The position numbers and the translations under genes are program-made. 64,000 nucleotides of DNA, taken from Chrysomallon squamiferum. Taxonomy: Eukaryota; Mollusca; Gastropoda; Neomphalida; Peltospiridae. Position 1 is the stretch's first letter; every line of letters begins with the position of its first letter. Shown in pieces: positions 60,241-64,000 of the stretch. Where the stretch lies: the NCBI GenBank assembly GCA_012295275.1, contig CM022668.1:15940391-16004390 (forward strand). The letters are read 5' to 3'. The notes below the pieces were generated by a model. It was not told the origin of the DNA. It ran no database searches and was given only the letters and a program-made list of their open reading frames with translations.

Positions 60241-63200
60241 TCATCACGATGTATTTTATTTAAAGCAGTGACGTGGAATATATTTTAAAATATTTTATTT
60301 AAAATGATTACGTAGAACATATTCTAGATTACATAAAATATTTGTATATAAATTCAAATTTTGATTTCTGTGTTTTGTATTTTCAATTCACTGATTATAA
60401 AATATGTAGCCTATCCCGGTATCCGCTCTTCATGACTAAATCAAAAACAATTGCCGGAAACATCGAGTACACGCACATGCTATTATAAGCCACAGAGTCA
60501 CACGAATTGCAAATTAATTTACAGACCTATGCCCGCTATGGTGTTAAAAATTAAATTGCATAAATAAATATGAAGAAAAAACAAACAAACAAAAAAAAAA
60601 CATTATTAATTAACGATGACAATGCGAAATGAAAAACTCGGTTGTTGACAAATGTATTGACCTTCTGATATAAAATGTGTTAAATTATTTATCTATTTTT
60701 ATAATGTTATATTTACTGCCATCGGCGCCTTCCACAAATAAGTCAAAAGGTGCATTTATCAGCGTCTCTATTAAAATGTATATCAGTATAATTATTATTT
60801 AATATAATTTAAATAAAATAGAAATAGAAGATAGGGGATCGTCATAACTTGGAACTAGGAACACCGTGATATCATATCTAATGACGAACACGGAACAGCG
60901 ACATAACTTGCCGAGGTGCATCTGAAAAGGAGGAACATACCAGAAAGAAAATAGTTCCATTGCATTATGCGATATACGAACAAGAGTACAGAAGTGATGC
61001 ATTTATATTTTTGATCAATGGAGATATTTCATGTCTTTAAAAGTATGTTTATCAGAACTTCGCGTTTCTAAACAACATACATGTATATTTAATTTTATTT
61101 ATTTATTTACACAAGTAATAAACATTATTTTTGTTATACTTAATTATTAATAACCCATATAAGGCATATTTAAGAGAATAGATATTTATTTCATCATTTC
61201 ATGTCACTTTATGCGTGTGTGTGTGTGTGATGATTAATATATTGTGCTAGTTCTATGCTTTTTTCTAATTTTTCGTCTTAAGTTTTCACTCCAGTATTTA
61301 TTTTGTTTGTTTATTTATTATTTTAACAACGACCGATTTTGTATCTATTTTATCTTGTTTGTATTATGACCTAAAACTTTACTTTGAATGATTAATTTGC
61401 TTTTCCCAGGTATGTTCTTTAATTGGTGAAATATTTGTCACCCAAACTGCGCTCTCTCTCTCTCTCTCTCTTCTCACACATACATACATACACTACACAC
61501 ATGCACACACACAATTAAATTAGAACAAACTAAATAATATTTATTGTCATCTCCTCACCAGAAATAAATTTTTTGATCTGAACACTATTTTTTATTTGCC
61601 CCCACATTAAAAACCCCAACAAAACAATATATAAAGGTTTTAAAACCTTTTTTTTTATATATATACATATATGTATATATATAAACATTATAAAGGAAAA
61701 CATAATTAACAGCAGTGTATTTTAATAATATATTAAAGTAAAATACATGAAAAGAAAGTAAGAAATGACAGGAGTATTACAGCCAGTACTACACCATTTG
61801 ATAATTAATAAATTCATACTAAAAATATTTGGCAGTTATTTTATGCTAATGCAACAACCATGAAAATAAACTGAAGACATGTACACACTTTAAAAAGCAT
61901 TAAATACACAAATTAATAATTTGTTAAAGAATTATTGTTATAAAAAACAAGAAAATTTACAGGACATGAAAAATGAAAAAAAAAAAAAGAGAAAAGAATA
62001 GTAAATAAAAGAATCAGTGTGATACATCTAATACTATGTCATTTATCAAACAGTGGAAATTTAAAATTTAAAACATTTGGCAGTTACATAATGCCTATGT
62101 AAGAACCATGAAAATAAACTCAAAGTGTTCACTCCAGCTGAATGAAAACTAACAGTTCTGGGTTGCCTTGATTTATACATATAAACATTACAAAAGAAAT
62201 AAAAATAATATATTAAGAATTAAAACTAATAGTAATAAAAATAAATAAATAAATAAATTAAAGATTAAATTCCTCGTTACTGTGTATGTTGTACTGATTA
62301 ATTGGTAAACAAAAATTTAAAAATTCTGATTTATAATTTACTTGCACATTATTTACGGCCATCAACAAACACAAAATAGTTAAAAATAATAAAAAGCAAA
62401 TTAATAATTTAGTTTTCTTTGATTTTAATTATTGATGTATGTAATGTTACACAAGAAAAAATAATGATCATCTGCAATAATTTCAAGTTCATTTCATAAT
62501 GCATTAGAAGTCAAAGAGTAAGAAAATAAATTAAAAAGTAATAGTACCATTAGAATTATGTCATTGATTAACTGATTCAAGATTATTATTTTAACATTTG
62601 TTCTGGAACAATACTTACTAACATGAACATTTTCTCTTTTTGGAAATCTCATAAACTGTGTTTAACAGATGCATACAGTTAACACAACAGATATCATAAA
62701 ATATCTGATAAAAAATAATGACAAAAAATAAAGTACAGAGTAACTTAAGAAATTACACTTAAATTCTTCAATCATCTCAAAACTGGATATATTTATCAGA
62801 AAATCTTTTATCATTTTCTGTGAAAATAACTGTTGATTATTATTGTAGTTTATTCAAAATTGTCTTATTTTTCTTCATGAGATTTAAACCTTTCATTCTG
62901 TCATCTTGAACCTTATTCCTGTAAATGAACTTTAAATTTATTTCTTCAGTTAGGCCCACTGCATGTTGTTATTCTAAACATTATATTCGTTTTTTTATAA
63001 GCTAGCCAAAACATTTACTTATTTATTCATATAGGTCTGCTGCATGTTGTTTATTTTAAACATTGTTTTATTATCAATTTTCTTTTTGCTACATTTACTT
63101 ATTTATTCATGTAGGTCTGCTGCATGTTGTTATTATCAACATTATTATATTCACTGTTTTTATTATATTTTTATAAGCTAGCCAAAACAGTTGCATTTTT

Positions 63201-64000
63201 CTTCACACAGGTCCAGTGGCTGAGGTTATTTTAAACTTTATTATATTTGTTCTTTGCAAGCTAGCCCTATATTTGTTATATATGTCCAATGCATGCTGTT
63301 AAACAGTGTCATAACTGTTCTTATTTGTTATATACGTCCAATGCATGCTGTTAAACAGTGTCAAGCTAAACAGAACAGTTGCTTATTTCTTCATACGGGT
63401 CCAGGGCTGTTATTTTGAAATTATTATCTTTCTTGTCCTAAAGTAACCATAATGATTTCTTGTTCATAAAGCATTCTGTTATTTCAGATATTACTGTTTT
63501 GTTCTTGACAATGAATCAACAATGTTCTTGTAATTATTACAACCATGCTGGCCTCTTTGATGTTCTTATGTCGTGATATCGTCAGTAACATCATTTTGTT
63601 GTTCTGTACTGATCACCCAAGTCCTTGGTCTTCACAGAGGTTGAGAATGAGCTGTTGTCCTTGAATATTACAATGTTGTCATAATTATTACAACCACAAC
63701 AATGGCTGTGATTTCAAATATCATCATATCATCTTAACATCATTGCTGTTTGTATTGTCCATTTTAGTTTAAGTGTATTTTTTTTTCGTACAGATCCAAA
63801 GTATGTTTTTATATTAAATATTATAAGGTTGCCATAGTTATTATTATCACGATACTGTCTTTGGTATTCATGTATCTGGTTATCATCTGCAACATCATTT
63901 TTGTTTTATATTGATCATCTTAGTCTTTTTTTTTCGGTTTCCTTCTTTTTTCTCTTCATTTTTGTCCTTACACTGCTGCAACCACAATTATTAGAACTAC
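60240..64000. other. AT-rich sequence, no gene recognised
   Basis: I find no supported coding frame. A CpG-containing patch lies at 60400-60540 and another at 60830-60930, with (CT)n at 61451-61472. The last kilobase (63000-63420) contains local duplications. Confidence 0.45.
63010..63365 (+). repeat. Local tandem duplications
   Basis: TTTACTTATTTATTCAT and TAGGTCTGCTGCATGTTGTT recur near 63016 and 63090. TGTCCAATGCATGCTGTTAA or its CGTCC variant, followed by ACAGTGTC, recurs near 63282 and 63335. Confidence 0.8.

Overview
This is a eukaryotic, intron-rich, very AT-rich window packed with simple repeats and minisatellites. It carries four recognisable animal genes. The gene set, the long repeat-filled introns and a cGAS-like receptor beside a TNF ligand suggest an invertebrate, most plausibly a lophotrochozoan such as a mollusc. 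That placement is inference; no rRNA or mitochondrial marker is present.

Layout. (1) 1-24.6 kb, + strand: a type I TGF-beta/BMP receptor kinase of the ALK1/ALK2 (ACVR1, Saxophone) class. Eight coding exons were reconstructed (13406-24565); a likely 5' UTR exon lies near 5.2 kb and a signal-peptide exon was not found. (2) 24.6-29.8 kb: its 3' flank, with a tRNA-derived SINE and a long CA array. (3) 29.8-33.6 kb, - strand: a complete four-coding-exon cGAS-like receptor (cGLR, Mab-21 nucleotidyltransferase fold) of 686 aa with an intact catalytic triad and an unusual N-terminus of 27-residue repeats. A probable non-coding first exon and promoter lie near 36.86-37.1 kb. (4) 38.0-40.3 kb: a hAT transposon remnant with a 354-codon open 3' half of the transposase and a perfect 12 x 31-bp minisatellite. 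(5) 41.3-47.9 kb, - strand: a six-exon TNF-superfamily ligand of 288 aa, with type II membrane anchor, stalk, RRKR furin site and TNF domain. (6) 50.1-52.5 kb: a rearranged second copy of the cGLR 5' and 3' flanks, side by side with no gene between them. (7) 56.85-60.0 kb, - strand: a four-exon DAP (death-associated protein 1) orthologue of 118 aa. (8) 60.0-64.0 kb: no gene recognised.

How the genes may work together. The central 29.8-52.5 kb reads as an innate-immunity block: a nucleotidyltransferase sensor and a cleavable TNF cytokine, both with consensus NF-kB decamers upstream, plus traces of a lost or incomplete cGLR duplication. In animals cGLRs make cyclic dinucleotides that act through STING and NF-kB, and TNF ligands both respond to and activate NF-kB. 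Shared regulation here is inferred from motif positions only. All splice junctions were read by eye from consensus sites, reading phase and protein-family match; no transcript evidence was available.
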